This document shows, piece after piece, positions 1 through 8,616 of a stretch of 64,000 bases of DNA. The stretch is from contig NZ_SADT02000008.1 in NCBI RefSeq assembly GCF_004016445.2, positions 291,257-355,256 of the forward strand, read 5' to 3'. The position numbers and the translations under genes are program-made. This stretch comes from Mesorhizobium sp. M2E.F.Ca.ET.219.01.1.1. Lineage in GTDB: Bacteria; Pseudomonadota; Alphaproteobacteria; Rhizobiales; Rhizobiaceae. The notes under the pieces were generated by a model that was not told the origin of the DNA, ran no database searches, and saw only the letters and a program-made list of their open reading frames with translations. Numbering within the stretch: the stretch's first letter is position 1; each line of letters begins with the position of its first letter.

Positions 1-1369
1 ATGAGTTCGCCCAGACAACTCCGGACTTGATACGTCTTGCCAATGCATGCACGGTGTCAAGCCGGCTAGACCAGACGCCCGCGCCAAGGCCAAAAACGGT
101 GTTGTTCGCCAAAGCGACGACCTCTTCCAGGCTGTCGAAAGGAAAGACGGTCAGCACAGGACCGAATATTTCTTCCCGCCCGATGGCCGCGTCGGGGCTA
201 ACGTCCGCGAATACCGTTGGAGCGACAAAATTTCCCCCAGATAATTCGCCGTCGATAAGGCGGCATCCTCCCGAGACAAGTCGCGCTCCTTCGCTGATAC
301 CGCTTTCAAAGAAGCCACAGACGCGGTCCAGTTGTTTCATCGAAACGAGCGGACCGATTTGCGTAGAGGGATGAAGGCCGTTTCCGATCTTGAGATTCCT
401 GCCGTATTCGGCAACGCCATCGACCACCTGGTCGTAAACCGACCGTTCGGCAAAGAGGCGCGAACCGGCACTGCAAATCTGTCCACTATTGTTGAAGATG
501 GCCTGCGCAGCCCCTGGTATCGCTCTACCCAGATTGGCGTCGGCGAAGACGATGTTCGGCGACTTGCCGCCGAGTTCCATGGTCAGTCGCTTCATCGTTG
601 GCGCGGCAGCCTTCATTATCCGTTGACCAGTCACATGGCTTCCGGTGAACGCGATCTTGTCGACTGCCGGATGTTCCACGAGCCTTGCGCCCGCTACCGT
701 TCCGGACCCGGTGACAATATTGAACACGCCCTTCGGTATTCCTGCCTCCAGGGTCAGTTCACCCAATCGCAACGGCACAAGGGGAGCCTCTTCCGCGGGC
801 TTCAGCACCATGGTGCAGCCGGTTGCCAGCACGGGGCCCAGCTTCCAGATGGTTGAGGGGATCGGACCATTCCAGGGGGTTATCGCTCCGACGACGCCGA
901 TGGGTTCACGAAGCGAATAGGAAAAAATGTCGCCGCCATGGGAATTCTGGATTGTTTCGCCGTGTATGGATACCGCCATCGCCGCGTAGTACCGAAGCAG
1001 ACCGACCGCGCGTTTACAAAATCCCATCTGACGTGAGATCGGCGCGCCCATGTCGATCGTCGCAAGTACAGCGAGTTCCTCGAAGTTCGCATCCACGAGA
1101 TCGGCAAGCCTCAAGAGGAGGTTCTGGCGATCGTATGGTGTCATCGTGGTCCACGGACCTGTCTCGAAGGCGCGACGCGCCGCCGCGACAGCGCGATTGA
1201 TGTCCTCCTCGTCGCCCATGGCAACATCGACAATGGTTGTCCGGGTCGCGGGGTTGATAGAGGGATAGGTGCCGCCAGATGCTGGTTCGACCCACTCTCC
1301 GTCTATGAGAAGTTTTTTGGTTCCCCGTAGGAACGAGTAGTCGGTTCGCACGGACGGATCTTGAGGCAC
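1..1369 (-). CDS. Aldehyde dehydrogenase (NAD(P)-dependent), 3' end cut by window edge
   Basis: An aldehyde dehydrogenase superfamily enzyme that oxidises an aldehyde to a carboxylate with NAD(P)+ in the cytoplasm. About 456 residues are visible; the last few tens lie beyond base 1. The cofactor-binding part includes TPWNGP near residue 165 and FTGS near 241. The active-site pair is present: ELGGK with the general-base Glu near residue 265, and GQICSAGSR with the catalytic Cys near 299. The GTG start at 1369 is preceded by AAGGAG at good spacing; no in-frame ATG lies nearby. It is followed upstream by an enoyl-CoA hydratase on the same strand, 70 bases away, so the two probably form an operon reading out of the window. 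The substrate is unknown. Family assignment is secure. Confidence 0.93.
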   Translation of the reverse strand, partial: MPQDPSVRTDYSFLRGTKKLLIDGEWVEPASGGTYPSINPATRTTIVDVAMGDEEDINRAVAAARRAFETGPWTTMTPYDRQNLLLRLADLVDANFEELAVLATIDMGAPISRQMGFCKRAVGLLRYYAAMAVSIHGETIQNSHGGDIFSYSLREPIGVVGAITPWNGPIPSTIWKLGPVLATGCTMVLKPAEEAPLVPLRLGELTLEAGIPKGVFNIVTGSGTVAGARLVEHPAVDKIAFTGSHVTGQRIMKAAAPTMKRLTMELGGKSPNIVFADANLGRAIPGAAQAIFNNSGQICSAGSRLFAERSVYDQVVDGVAEYGRNLKIGNGLHPSTQIGPLVSMKQLDRVCGFFESGISEGARLVSGGCRLIDGELSGGNFVAPTVFADVSPDAAIGREEIFGPVLTVFPFDSLEEVVALANNTVFGLGAGVWSSRLDTVHALARRIKSGVVWANS

Positions 1370-1439
1370 TTCACTTCTCCTTTTCCCCGCTCGCAATTGT
1401 TCCCGACGCCGGCCCCGCGCGCAGTGCGCGCCTTCAGTT

Positions 1440-2291
1440 TCATTCTTCGTCGGAGGGTTCGGTCTTGCGCTTTTCGAATGGGGCGAACTGCTGCTTGCGC
1501 CATTCCAACGCGGCTTGAAGACTTACATTCGTCCGAAGCTCGTCGAAGGCGTCGCGTTCGGGCGACCCGGCGGTCCGCATCATGGCGGCCATATCCGCGC
1601 CGTGGCGCAAGGCCGTGAACAGGCCCATAGTCTCAAAGCTTTGATTGATCGAGCGCTTGTTCCACCGTTGGCAATTCGCGGCGACACGTGACATCCGCTT
1701 TGCAATAAGCAAAGTCTCTTCAAAGAGCGAGGCCGCTGGAAAAACGCGCTCGACCAGGCCCACTTCCAAAGCTTCGTGCGCATCCAGGACGTCGCCGGTA
1801 TAGATAAGCTCGCGGCATCTGCTCCCGAGTATCCAGGGAGCCATCATCGTGCCGATCGCGCCCGCGAACCGAGCCTCCAAGACGCCGATTCGGGATCGGT
1901 CGGAGCAATATCTAATGTCGCAACACAACGCCAACTCAAGGCCGCCCGCCAAACAAAACCCGTCGATCATGGCAATCACAGGTTTACTGCAGCGCCAGTT
2001 CGACAGAAGGAATTGCTGCTGATCCAGATACCGATCATTGATCTGTTCGATGTTCCGTTTGGCCCCGGGATACTCCTTTAAATCGTATCCGGCCGAGAAT
2101 GCGCGGCCTCCGGCGCCCCTCAAAATGATCACCCGGACATCCTCGTTGCGATCGAGGTCAGCGATCAGTTGCCGGTATTCGACCGTCAACTGATCATTGA
2201 TCGCGTTCATTCGGTCCGAGCGGTTGATGGTGATCACGGCGACACGATCATCGACTTCGACAAGAAGCGTTTCGTACATTGGGGGCCCCAT
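1440..2291 (-). CDS. Enoyl-CoA hydratase/isomerase (crotonase) family protein
   Basis: A crotonase-fold protein of about 283 residues, expected to hydrate, isomerise or cleave a CoA thioester. The oxyanion-hole and CoA-binding stretch GRAFSAGYDLKEYP and the helix GGLELALCCDI are both visible. The glutamate in GGLE and the later one in VLEARFAG match the two positions usually catalytic in enoyl-CoA hydratases. The reading frame stays open further upstream, but similarity begins only at MYETLLVEVDDRVAVI; ATG at 2291 (or 2279) is therefore chosen, although neither has a strong ribosome-binding site. It lies head-to-head with the + strand cluster across about 150 bases and upstream of the aldehyde dehydrogenase, which suggests a beta-oxidation-like step for the cluster's acyl-CoA product. 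Confidence 0.9.
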   Translation of the reverse strand: MGPPMYETLLVEVDDRVAVITINRSDRMNAINDQLTVEYRQLIADLDRNEDVRVIILRGAGGRAFSAGYDLKEYPGAKRNIEQINDRYLDQQQFLLSNWRCSKPVIAMIDGFCLAGGLELALCCDIRYCSDRSRIGVLEARFAGAIGTMMAPWILGSRCRELIYTGDVLDAHEALEVGLVERVFPAASLFEETLLIAKRMSRVAANCQRWNKRSINQSFETMGLFTALRHGADMAAMMRTAGSPERDAFDELRTNVSLQAALEWRKQQFAPFEKRKTEPSDEE

Positions 2292-2359
2292 TTTTCGGAT
2301 CGCACTTTTACCGAATTTGTTCTGGGCGTCTAGTTTTTTTCTTATGGGAAAGATATTTC

Positions 2360-2388
2360 TTGACACGCAATGTTCCGAAAGCTTTGAA
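2360..2388 (+). promoter_or_regulatory. Candidate sigma-70-type promoter for the + strand catabolic cluster
   Basis: A TTGACA hexamer at 2360-2365 is followed after 17 bases by TTTGAA at 2383-2388. It sits in the 151-base gap between the divergent enoyl-CoA hydratase and the first + strand gene (start 2443). The -35 match is perfect and the -10 match is weak. No regulator gene is adjacent. Assignment rests on motif and position only. Confidence 0.35.
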
Positions 2389-2442
2389 TGCCCTTCATCA
2401 AGGACGCTAAAAGCGCCGAAAATGAAAACGGGGAGGGTCTGT

Positions 2443-2763
2443 GTGATCGTTAGTCTGGGCAGGGACCTGACAGCTGCGCTGTTAGCTCCAGACGATTTCA
2501 AGGCACTTTCCCTAAGGCTGGATGCGAGCTGGCCCGCGGGCTTATCGGATGAGGATATCCGATCCGGCCTGTCTGAGTGGGGTAGCCTCGAAGACCTCAG
2601 TCACGTCTGGGTGCCAGTCCAGCAGTTGCGACGACTCGGCCCTCAAGATGTCAACTGGCTCACCCGTTTCGACGCGATGATCGAAAGGGCCGCCCAATAC
2701 GGCTGGACCCGCAAGCAGGCGGCCGAGGTCCGCATGCATATTGACCCATACTCAAGAAAATAA
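2443..2763 (+). CDS. Small conserved-looking hypothetical protein (about 106 aa)
   Basis: A short acidic/aromatic protein whose family I do not recognise. It has no signal peptide or membrane segment. The C-terminal half (VNWLTRFDAMIERAAQYGW, then a basic tail ending DPYSRK) looks helical and carries several Trp residues. GTG at 2443 is chosen because GGGAGGG at 2431-2437 stands at ideal distance; an in-frame ATG at 2422 lacks a Shine-Dalgarno. It ends 19 bases before the luciferase-like monooxygenase and leads the + strand cluster, so it may be an accessory or partner of that oxygenase. It is supported by the ribosome-binding site, position and absence of any overlapping gene. Confidence 0.6.
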   Translation: MIVSLGRDLTAALLAPDDFKALSLRLDASWPAGLSDEDIRSGLSEWGSLEDLSHVWVPVQQLRRLGPQDVNWLTRFDAMIERAAQYGWTRKQAAEVRMHIDPYSRK

Positions 2764-2782
2764 AGTGACGAAGGAAAAACGC

Positions 2783-3934
2783 ATGTCTCACCTGCCTTTA
2801 AAGCACGGGCTCTTCCTACCGCCGTTCCACAAGGTAACCGAAAGCCCGACAATCTCGCTGCACCGAGACATGGAGATCATTCGCTGGGCGGATGAGCTTG
2901 GCTTTGACGAAGCTTGGGTCGGAGAGCACCATTCGGGAGGATTCGAGATCATCTCGTCACCGGAAATTCTGCTGGCCGCCGTCGCGGAGCGGACTCGCAG
3001 GATCCGGCTCGGAACGGGCGTGGTATCGCTGCCCTACCATAACCCCTTGATGGTCGCGAACCGGATCGTCCAACTCGACCACATGACGCAGGGACGGGTC
3101 ATCTTTGGCGTTGGCCCTGGGCTGCTTGTCACGGATGCGAGGATGCTCGGCATCGACCCTCAGCACACTCGCGACCGGATGGCGGAAGCACTCGAAGTCA
3201 TCGTGCGTCTTTTCCGGGGCGAGACCGTTAGCCACACCTCCGACTGGTTCGTCCTGAAGGACGCACGGCTGCATTTTGCACCATTCCAGCTCCAACACCC
3301 TGAAATAGCCCTCGCCAGCTCGATTTCACCGTCTGGTGCGAAGGCAGCTGGAAAATTCGGGTTTTCCATGCTTTGCGTGGCCGCGGCTGATCGCGCCGGC
3401 TTTGACGCCCTTAAGACGAACTGGGAAATCGCCAACCAGGTCGCGGAAGCCAATGGCAAGAAAATGGACCCGCGAGGGCTTCGTCTCGTCGCACCCATTC
3501 ACATCGCCGAGACCCGCGAGCAGGCGGCCAAGAACGTTCAGTTCGGCCTTCGCGACTACATGGACTACTCGAACAGCGTCGCGCCGGGCCGTTTCCCCGT
3601 CGACGGCGATCCGGTCGCCTACATGAACGGAATCGGCGGCGCCGCAATCGGCACGCCCGACGATGCGATTGCTTTGATCGAGCGCCTGATCGGCCGCCAG
3701 GGAGATTTCGGAGTCTTCCTTCAGATGGCACACAATTGGGCGGATTGGGATCAGACGCGTCGATCCTACGAACTCTACGCGCGCTATGTCATTCCACACT
3801 TCACGAAGGTGAATGCCAATCGCAACGCCTCGCTGAGCGAGATGGCGCGTAATGCCTCGAACAACGAAGCCGAACGTAGGCGAGCGGTCGACGCCCAGAT
3901 CACTAAGTACGCGACAGAATCGAAGAAGGGCTAG
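2783..3934 (+). CDS. LLM-class (luciferase-like) flavin-dependent monooxygenase
   Basis: A 383-residue protein of the bacterial luciferase-like TIM-barrel family, which uses reduced FMN and O2 to oxygenate a small organic substrate. Family hallmarks are the N-terminal HGLFLPPFH strand, LGFDEAWVGEHH near residue 50, the RIRLGTGVVSLPYHNP segment near 85-100, and DHMTQGRVIFGVGPG near 110-125. It resembles the subgroup often labelled limonene monooxygenase-like, but the substrate cannot be read from sequence. ATG 2783 follows AAGGAA. A stand-alone flavin reductase is encoded 9 kb downstream in the same cluster and would supply the reduced flavin, making a two-component system. The C-terminal 30 residues are charged and probably helical. 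Confidence 0.9.
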   Translation: MSHLPLKHGLFLPPFHKVTESPTISLHRDMEIIRWADELGFDEAWVGEHHSGGFEIISSPEILLAAVAERTRRIRLGTGVVSLPYHNPLMVANRIVQLDHMTQGRVIFGVGPGLLVTDARMLGIDPQHTRDRMAEALEVIVRLFRGETVSHTSDWFVLKDARLHFAPFQLQHPEIALASSISPSGAKAAGKFGFSMLCVAAADRAGFDALKTNWEIANQVAEANGKKMDPRGLRLVAPIHIAETREQAAKNVQFGLRDYMDYSNSVAPGRFPVDGDPVAYMNGIGGAAIGTPDDAIALIERLIGRQGDFGVFLQMAHNWADWDQTRRSYELYARYVIPHFTKVNANRNASLSEMARNASNNEAERRRAVDAQITKYATESKKG

Positions 3935-3950
3935 CCTCTATTGAGGTGTC

Positions 3951-4895
3951 ATGAGTGAAGCTCCGCGCGGCCCAAGTTTGCTGGCGCGATCAACAAGGAG
4001 CCGTTCAGGCAAATCGGCAAGGCTTTGGGAATTAGCTATGGGTGGACATCTGGAAAAGCGACGTTCCCGCGGTTTGAACGGCCATCTATGGCTACTGTTG
4101 CCCGCCGCGTTTCTAATCCTGCCGTTCTTTGTTTGGCCTTCCGTGCTAATTATCGGCAAGAGTTTTTCCGGCGATACGGGGCCGTTAGAGCAGTACAGGA
4201 TCGTGTTCGCGAGCCCCGGCATCAGAACCGTGATGGCCTACACCTTCTATGTTTCCGCTGTAGTCACGGGGATCACTCTCGTTATCGGGTATCCGGTTGC
4301 CTTTGTCGTGACCCATCTACCCAAGAAGATCGCTGCTATCTGTGTTGCTTTGATATTCCTTCCATTCTGGGTCAGCACAGTCATCCGGACTTTTGCCTGG
4401 ATGATCATTCTGGCGCGTAAAGGTCCGCTCAATGAAAGTCTGCTGGCGATTGGGATCCTCAGCCAGCCACTGCGCCTGCTCGATAACGGAGTGGGGATGA
4501 TCCTCGCGATGGTCTATATCCAGATACCTTTCATGGTGATCCCCCTCATCAACACGATGAGGACTATCGACCCGAGTTACATGCGAGCGGCAGCCATATT
4601 GGGAGCCAACCCATTCTGGCAAATCGTCCGGGTCTATTTTCCGCTGTCTCTGCCCGGCGCAATGGTCGGATCGATACTGGTCTTTATCTCCTCCCTGGGC
4701 TTCTTTGTCACTCCCTCGCTTCTCGGAGGGTCTCGAACGATGTTGTCCATCCTCATCAACCAGCAGGCATCTCGACTTCTGAACTGGCCTCTTGCGTCCG
4801 CCCTGGCGACGGTCGCGCTCGTTCTAACCGCAGCATTGTTCCTTATTTACAAAATGGTGCGCCGCGCCGCCGCAACCAGCGGAGGCATCGCATGA
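3951..4895 (+). CDS. ABC transporter permease, spermidine/putrescine (PotB) type
   Basis: An inner-membrane permease of about 314 residues with six or so hydrophobic spans, the first near residues 47-70. The EAA-type cytoplasmic loop that docks on the ATPase is visible as MRAAAILGANPFWQIVRVYFPLSLPG-like sequence around residues 205-230. It resembles PotB-like importers of polyamines and other charged small molecules. ATG 3951 follows TTGAGG. A second ATG at residue 30 (4038) is also possible because the first 40 residues are basic and non-hydrophobic. The 3' end overlaps the next permease by 4 bases, so translation is probably coupled. No substrate-binding protein gene is adjacent, which is unusual for an importer. 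Confidence 0.9.
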   Translation: MSEAPRGPSLLARSTRSRSGKSARLWELAMGGHLEKRRSRGLNGHLWLLLPAAFLILPFFVWPSVLIIGKSFSGDTGPLEQYRIVFASPGIRTVMAYTFYVSAVVTGITLVIGYPVAFVVTHLPKKIAAICVALIFLPFWVSTVIRTFAWMIILARKGPLNESLLAIGILSQPLRLLDNGVGMILAMVYIQIPFMVIPLINTMRTIDPSYMRAAAILGANPFWQIVRVYFPLSLPGAMVGSILVFISSLGFFVTPSLLGGSRTMLSILINQQASRLLNWPLASALATVALVLTAALFLIYKMVRRAAATSGGIA

Positions 4896-5713
4896 AGAAC
4901 GAAGGTGTCCTGTGGAAGATCTTACGGTTATCCGTTCGCGCCATGACGATGCTGCTGTTGCTTGCGATGCTCGTGCCTCTGGCGATCATCGTCATACTGT
5001 CGCTATCGGATCAGTCGTATCTTTCGTTTCCACCAACCGCCTATTCATTCCGTTGGTATCGGTCGTTCCTCGCGAATTCGGACTACCAGAGCGCGATCAT
5101 AAACAGCCTGACCATCGGCGTGTCGGCGGCATTTTTGGCTACCGTCGCCGGAACACTGGTGGCGATAGCCGTTATTCGTGGAGCAATCCCAGGCAAGGAC
5201 CTCCTGTCGACCTTGATGATGGCTCCGGCGATCTTGCCACAGATCATCCTGGCGATCGGTCTTTATCCCATCAGCGTGCTGCTGTCGTTGAACGGCACGT
5301 ACTGGGCGGTAATCCTGGCGCACGCTGCGGTATCGATACCCTTTCCATTCATCGCTGTGTGCGGGGCGTTGCAGGGATATTCTGATCGCATCGAGTACGC
5401 GGCGATGAGCCTCGGGGCTTCCCCTCGCCAGACTTTCCGGCACATCACCCTGCCTATGATCGGCCCTAGCGTTTTCTCGGGCTTCGTCTTCGCGTTGGCT
5501 TTCTCGATCGACGAACTCGTCCTCGCAATTTTCCTGACAAGTCCGTCGACCAGAACGCTACCACTGCTCCTGTGGCAGCAGTTGAATTATCAAGTGACGC
5601 CCGAAATCGCAGCCGCGGCCACTGCCCTTCTCACGTTTACGCTGTTGCTGATCCTTAGCGCCACGATTGTGCGACGGTTCAGCCAACAGAAATACAAGGT
5701 CTCAGGCGCATGA
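4892..5713 (+). CDS. ABC transporter permease, spermidine/putrescine (PotC) type
   Basis: The second membrane subunit of the importer, 273 residues, with an N-terminal span at about residues 12-35 and five more. The PotC-like segment YLSFPPTAYSFRWY follows the first span, and the ATPase-docking loop is YAAMSLGASPRQTFRHITLP near residues 168-187. It overlaps its neighbours at both ends by 4 bases, with ATGA junctions at 4892 and 5710, a typical translationally coupled operon. The pair with the preceding PotB-like gene would form the heterodimeric channel; substrate is unknown. Confidence 0.9.
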   Translation: MKNEGVLWKILRLSVRAMTMLLLLAMLVPLAIIVILSLSDQSYLSFPPTAYSFRWYRSFLANSDYQSAIINSLTIGVSAAFLATVAGTLVAIAVIRGAIPGKDLLSTLMMAPAILPQIILAIGLYPISVLLSLNGTYWAVILAHAAVSIPFPFIAVCGALQGYSDRIEYAAMSLGASPRQTFRHITLPMIGPSVFSGFVFALAFSIDELVLAIFLTSPSTRTLPLLLWQQLNYQVTPEIAAAATALLTFTLLLILSATIVRRFSQQKYKVSGA

Positions 5714-6801
5714 TGATGGGTATTGGAAAAATCAAGGCTGGTTGCGCTGTTGCCATCAGAGAACTCACCAAAGAATATTATCCCATTGTCGCCGTGGCCC
5801 CGACCAGCGTCGATGTGGCGTCGGGCGGGTTCTTTGCGATCATTGGTCCGAGCGGTTCTGGAAAATCCACGTTGTTGGGCATTTTGGCGGGATACGTGCA
5901 GCCCACAGCCGGCAGAGTCGAGGTCAATGGGAAGGACATCCTTTCCGAGCCGATGTATCGACGCAACATCGGCATGGTCTTCCAGAACTACGCGCTCTTC
6001 CCCCACATGACCGTTGCGGAGAATATTGCGTTCCCCTTGAAGATGCGCGGCCTGCAAAAGTCAGAGGTCACCGAACGAGTTAGACATTCGCTGGCGATGG
6101 TGCGGTTGGAACAGTACCGTGATCGCAAACCCGGGATGCTATCGGGTGGACAACAGCAGCGTGTCGCGCTCGCGAGAGCGGCAATCTACCAGCCCTCGCT
6201 ACTGTTGATGGATGAGCCGCTCGGCGCCTTGGACAAGAACCTGCGAGACGAAATGCAGGAAGAAATCAAACGCTTCCAGCAGGAACTCGGCATAACGGTC
6301 ATCTACGTCACGCATGATCAGCAGGAAGCTGCGTTTCTGGCGGACCGTATCGGCATAATGAAGGATGGAGCCATGGTGCAGATCGGCACTCCGCGAGAGC
6401 TTTATGAGCGTCCGACAAGCCGATTTGTCGCGGGCTTTCTCGGTGAAGCCTCTGTGTTTGCGATTACCGGCTTGTCGGCAGGCTCCGAGGCTTCAGCTAC
6501 CATCGAAGGAGGCCTTTCGATGAGGATCAATCCGGCCAACGCCGCCCGCGGCGGAAAATATGTCTGTATTCGCCCGGAAAATGTGATGATCGGCCAGGAA
6601 GCGGCCCGGTTGCCCAACGTCTACGAGGGCGTCATTACCGAATCCTTATACACCGCCGGGAGCGTTAGGTATCGCATCACTGCACCGGCTGGACAGAGCC
6701 TCGTTTCGCGAGCGCTGCCCCACACTGGGTTTCAGCTTTACGAGACGGGCCGGACGGTCAAGTTCGGCTGGTCGCCCGACGACGTCTGCGTCATCAACTA
6801 A
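5710..6801 (+). CDS. ABC transporter ATP-binding protein, PotA/FbpC type
   Basis: The cytoplasmic ATPase of the importer, 363 residues. In order: Walker A GPSGSGKST near residue 47, Q-loop FQNYALFPHMTV near 90, signature LSGGQQQRVALARA near 145, Walker B LLLMDEPLGALD near 168, and switch-His YVTHDQQEA near 200. A C-terminal TOBE-like regulatory domain follows from about residue 280 (YVCIRPENV). It begins within the stop of the PotC-like permease and ends 38 bases before the GMC oxidoreductase. The first 14 residues include several possible starts; the overlapping ATG is preferred for coupling. Confidence 0.93.
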   Translation: MMMGIGKIKAGCAVAIRELTKEYYPIVAVAPTSVDVASGGFFAIIGPSGSGKSTLLGILAGYVQPTAGRVEVNGKDILSEPMYRRNIGMVFQNYALFPHMTVAENIAFPLKMRGLQKSEVTERVRHSLAMVRLEQYRDRKPGMLSGGQQQRVALARAAIYQPSLLLMDEPLGALDKNLRDEMQEEIKRFQQELGITVIYVTHDQQEAAFLADRIGIMKDGAMVQIGTPRELYERPTSRFVAGFLGEASVFAITGLSAGSEASATIEGGLSMRINPANAARGGKYVCIRPENVMIGQEAARLPNVYEGVITESLYTAGSVRYRITAPAGQSLVSRALPHTGFQLYETGRTVKFGWSPDDVCVIN

Positions 6802-6838
6802 CAAGCTGCGTGCTTGCCCTTTCCCCGGAGAAAATGCG

Positions 6839-8449
6839 GTGTCGCATTCAAAGACTTTTGATTTCATCGTGGTGGGCGCAGGTTCGGGCGGCGCGGTCGT
6901 GGCGGCCAGACTCAGTGAGTCGGGTAAATACAGCGTACTTCTGCTCGAAGCCGGACCCGAAGATAGGAGCCCACTGATCAAGATACCTCTCGGTCACCCG
7001 CTCCTTTACAACAATCCGAAGTATAACTGGAACCTGGAGAGCGAGCCGGAGCCCGAGCTCAACAACCGGACCTCCTTCCAGCCTCGGGGCCGTGTACTTG
7101 GTGGCACCAGCAGCATCAACGGCATGATCTATGTCCGTGGTAATCGCCTTGACTATGATGACTGGCGCCAGATGGGATGCATCGGCTGGTCGTACGACGA
7201 CGTCCTTCCATTCTTCAGGAAGGCAGAATCCAACATGAGGATATTCGACGAATATCACGGGAACGAAGGTCCGCTGACGGTGTCCGATCAGTCGCCACCG
7301 AACCCGCTGGTCAGGGCGGCACTTAAGGCGTACGGAGAATCCGGCATCCCACATAATCCGGATTTCAACGGAGCCGTGCAGGATGGTTATGGACTTTATC
7401 AATTCGCCATCAACAACGGGCGCCGAGCAAATACCTCGGCAGCTTACCTGCGCCCGGCTCGGTCGAGGAAGAACCTCGTTGTCCAGACCAATTCCAACGT
7501 GAAGCGGATCTTGTTTAAAAATCACCGCGCCGTAGCAGTGGAAGTGTTTCGGGAGGGCGGGACTGAGACGGTATTCGTCCGCCGTGAAATCGTCGTCTCC
7601 GGGGGTGCGTTTCACAGCCCGCATATCCTCCAGCTCTCCGGCATCGGCCCGGGCGACCTCCTTCGACGCCACGGGCTGGCGATCGAGGTCGACCTGCCCG
7701 GCGTTGGTGAGAACCTGCAGGATCACTTCTGGACGTCGATCATCTACAGGTCTTCCGCGGCGATGACCCTGAACGACATCGCAAACAGCTATCTTAGGCG
7801 CGGTGTAGCCGCGCTCCAGTACCTATTTGGCCGGGGGCCGATGCGCGGTACCGGAATGCACATCGGCGGCTTTGTGCGAAGCGACGAGCGATTGGACCGC
7901 CCAGATCTCCAAATCCACATGGGGACCTGGGGGGCGAAATCACGAACGGCCGCCGGCGTCGTCCCGCATCCGTTTTCGGCGTTCTCTTTAAGCCCTGTGC
8001 ATCTGGCGCCCCAAAGCCGCGGCATGGTGCGGATCAGAAGTTCGAACTTCCAGGACAAGCCGGAAATACGCTTTAATTTCCTCAAGCACGACGAAGATAT
8101 GGAGACGCTGAAGCGCGGCATCAAACTGTCCCGCAAAATCGCGCGTCAGGCTGCATTGAGAGAATTCATCGTCGAAGAGGTGCTGCCCGGCCCGACGGTG
8201 AACACCGATGACGAGATTGAGGCCGACATCCGCAATCGGGGTATGTCGAACCTGCATCCGACCAGCTCATGCAAGATGGGCGTCGATAACGCAGCCGTAG
8301 TCGATCCTCGCCTTAAAGTGAGGGGGGTCGAGGGACTTCGCGTCGCCGACGCGTCGATCATGCCGCGGATTATCGTCGGAAACACAAATGCACCCACGAT
8401 AATGATCGGGGAAAAGGCCGCCGCAATGGTACTGGAAGACGCACGTTGA
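6839..8449 (+). CDS. GMC-family FAD-dependent oxidoreductase (choline dehydrogenase-like)
   Basis: A full-length 536-residue glucose-methanol-choline oxidoreductase, which oxidises an alcohol to an aldehyde or ketone using FAD. The dinucleotide-binding motif VGAGSGGAVVAARLSE lies at residues 12-27, the GMC signature RGRVLGGTSSINGMIYVRG near 83-101, and the C-terminal active-site pair in LHPTSSCKMG (His) and GNTNAPTIMIGEKAA (Asn). GTG at 6839 is preceded by CGGAG; an ATG five bases upstream is in another frame. No signal peptide is seen, so it is probably cytoplasmic. Its position directly after the importer ATPase suggests that it acts on the imported compound, and the aldehyde dehydrogenase at the left edge could take the product. 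Confidence 0.93.
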   Translation: MSHSKTFDFIVVGAGSGGAVVAARLSESGKYSVLLLEAGPEDRSPLIKIPLGHPLLYNNPKYNWNLESEPEPELNNRTSFQPRGRVLGGTSSINGMIYVRGNRLDYDDWRQMGCIGWSYDDVLPFFRKAESNMRIFDEYHGNEGPLTVSDQSPPNPLVRAALKAYGESGIPHNPDFNGAVQDGYGLYQFAINNGRRANTSAAYLRPARSRKNLVVQTNSNVKRILFKNHRAVAVEVFREGGTETVFVRREIVVSGGAFHSPHILQLSGIGPGDLLRRHGLAIEVDLPGVGENLQDHFWTSIIYRSSAAMTLNDIANSYLRRGVAALQYLFGRGPMRGTGMHIGGFVRSDERLDRPDLQIHMGTWGAKSRTAAGVVPHPFSAFSLSPVHLAPQSRGMVRIRSSNFQDKPEIRFNFLKHDEDMETLKRGIKLSRKIARQAALREFIVEEVLPGPTVNTDDEIEADIRNRGMSNLHPTSSCKMGVDNAAVVDPRLKVRGVEGLRVADASIMPRIIVGNTNAPTIMIGEKAAAMVLEDAR

Positions 8450-8491
8450 CCATGCAGGCCTAGCTTCAGTCTCGTCCACGAAGGGCCGGTC

Positions 8492-8566
8492 GCAATTATT
8501 TTCTGTGGCTCTAAATTTTCCTATAGGCAATAATTTTCTAGATATGTCCGTGGTTGTCAGATATGT
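8492..8566 (+). promoter_or_regulatory. AT-rich repeat region upstream of the D-serine lyase gene
   Basis: In the 167-base gap between the GMC gene and the lyase, GCAATTATTTTCT (8492-8504) recurs as GCAATAATTTTCT (8527-8539), 12 of 13 bases identical and 35 bases apart. AGATATGT then occurs at 8540-8547 and again at 8559-8566, 19 bases apart. The region is much more AT-rich than its surroundings. This looks like an internal promoter or regulator-binding region, so the downstream genes may be transcribed separately. No binding protein can be named. Confidence 0.4.
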
Positions 8567-8616
8567 TTGGCTTTAGGAAAACCACCAACTCTCTCGTCAA
8601 AAACGAGGAACGAACC

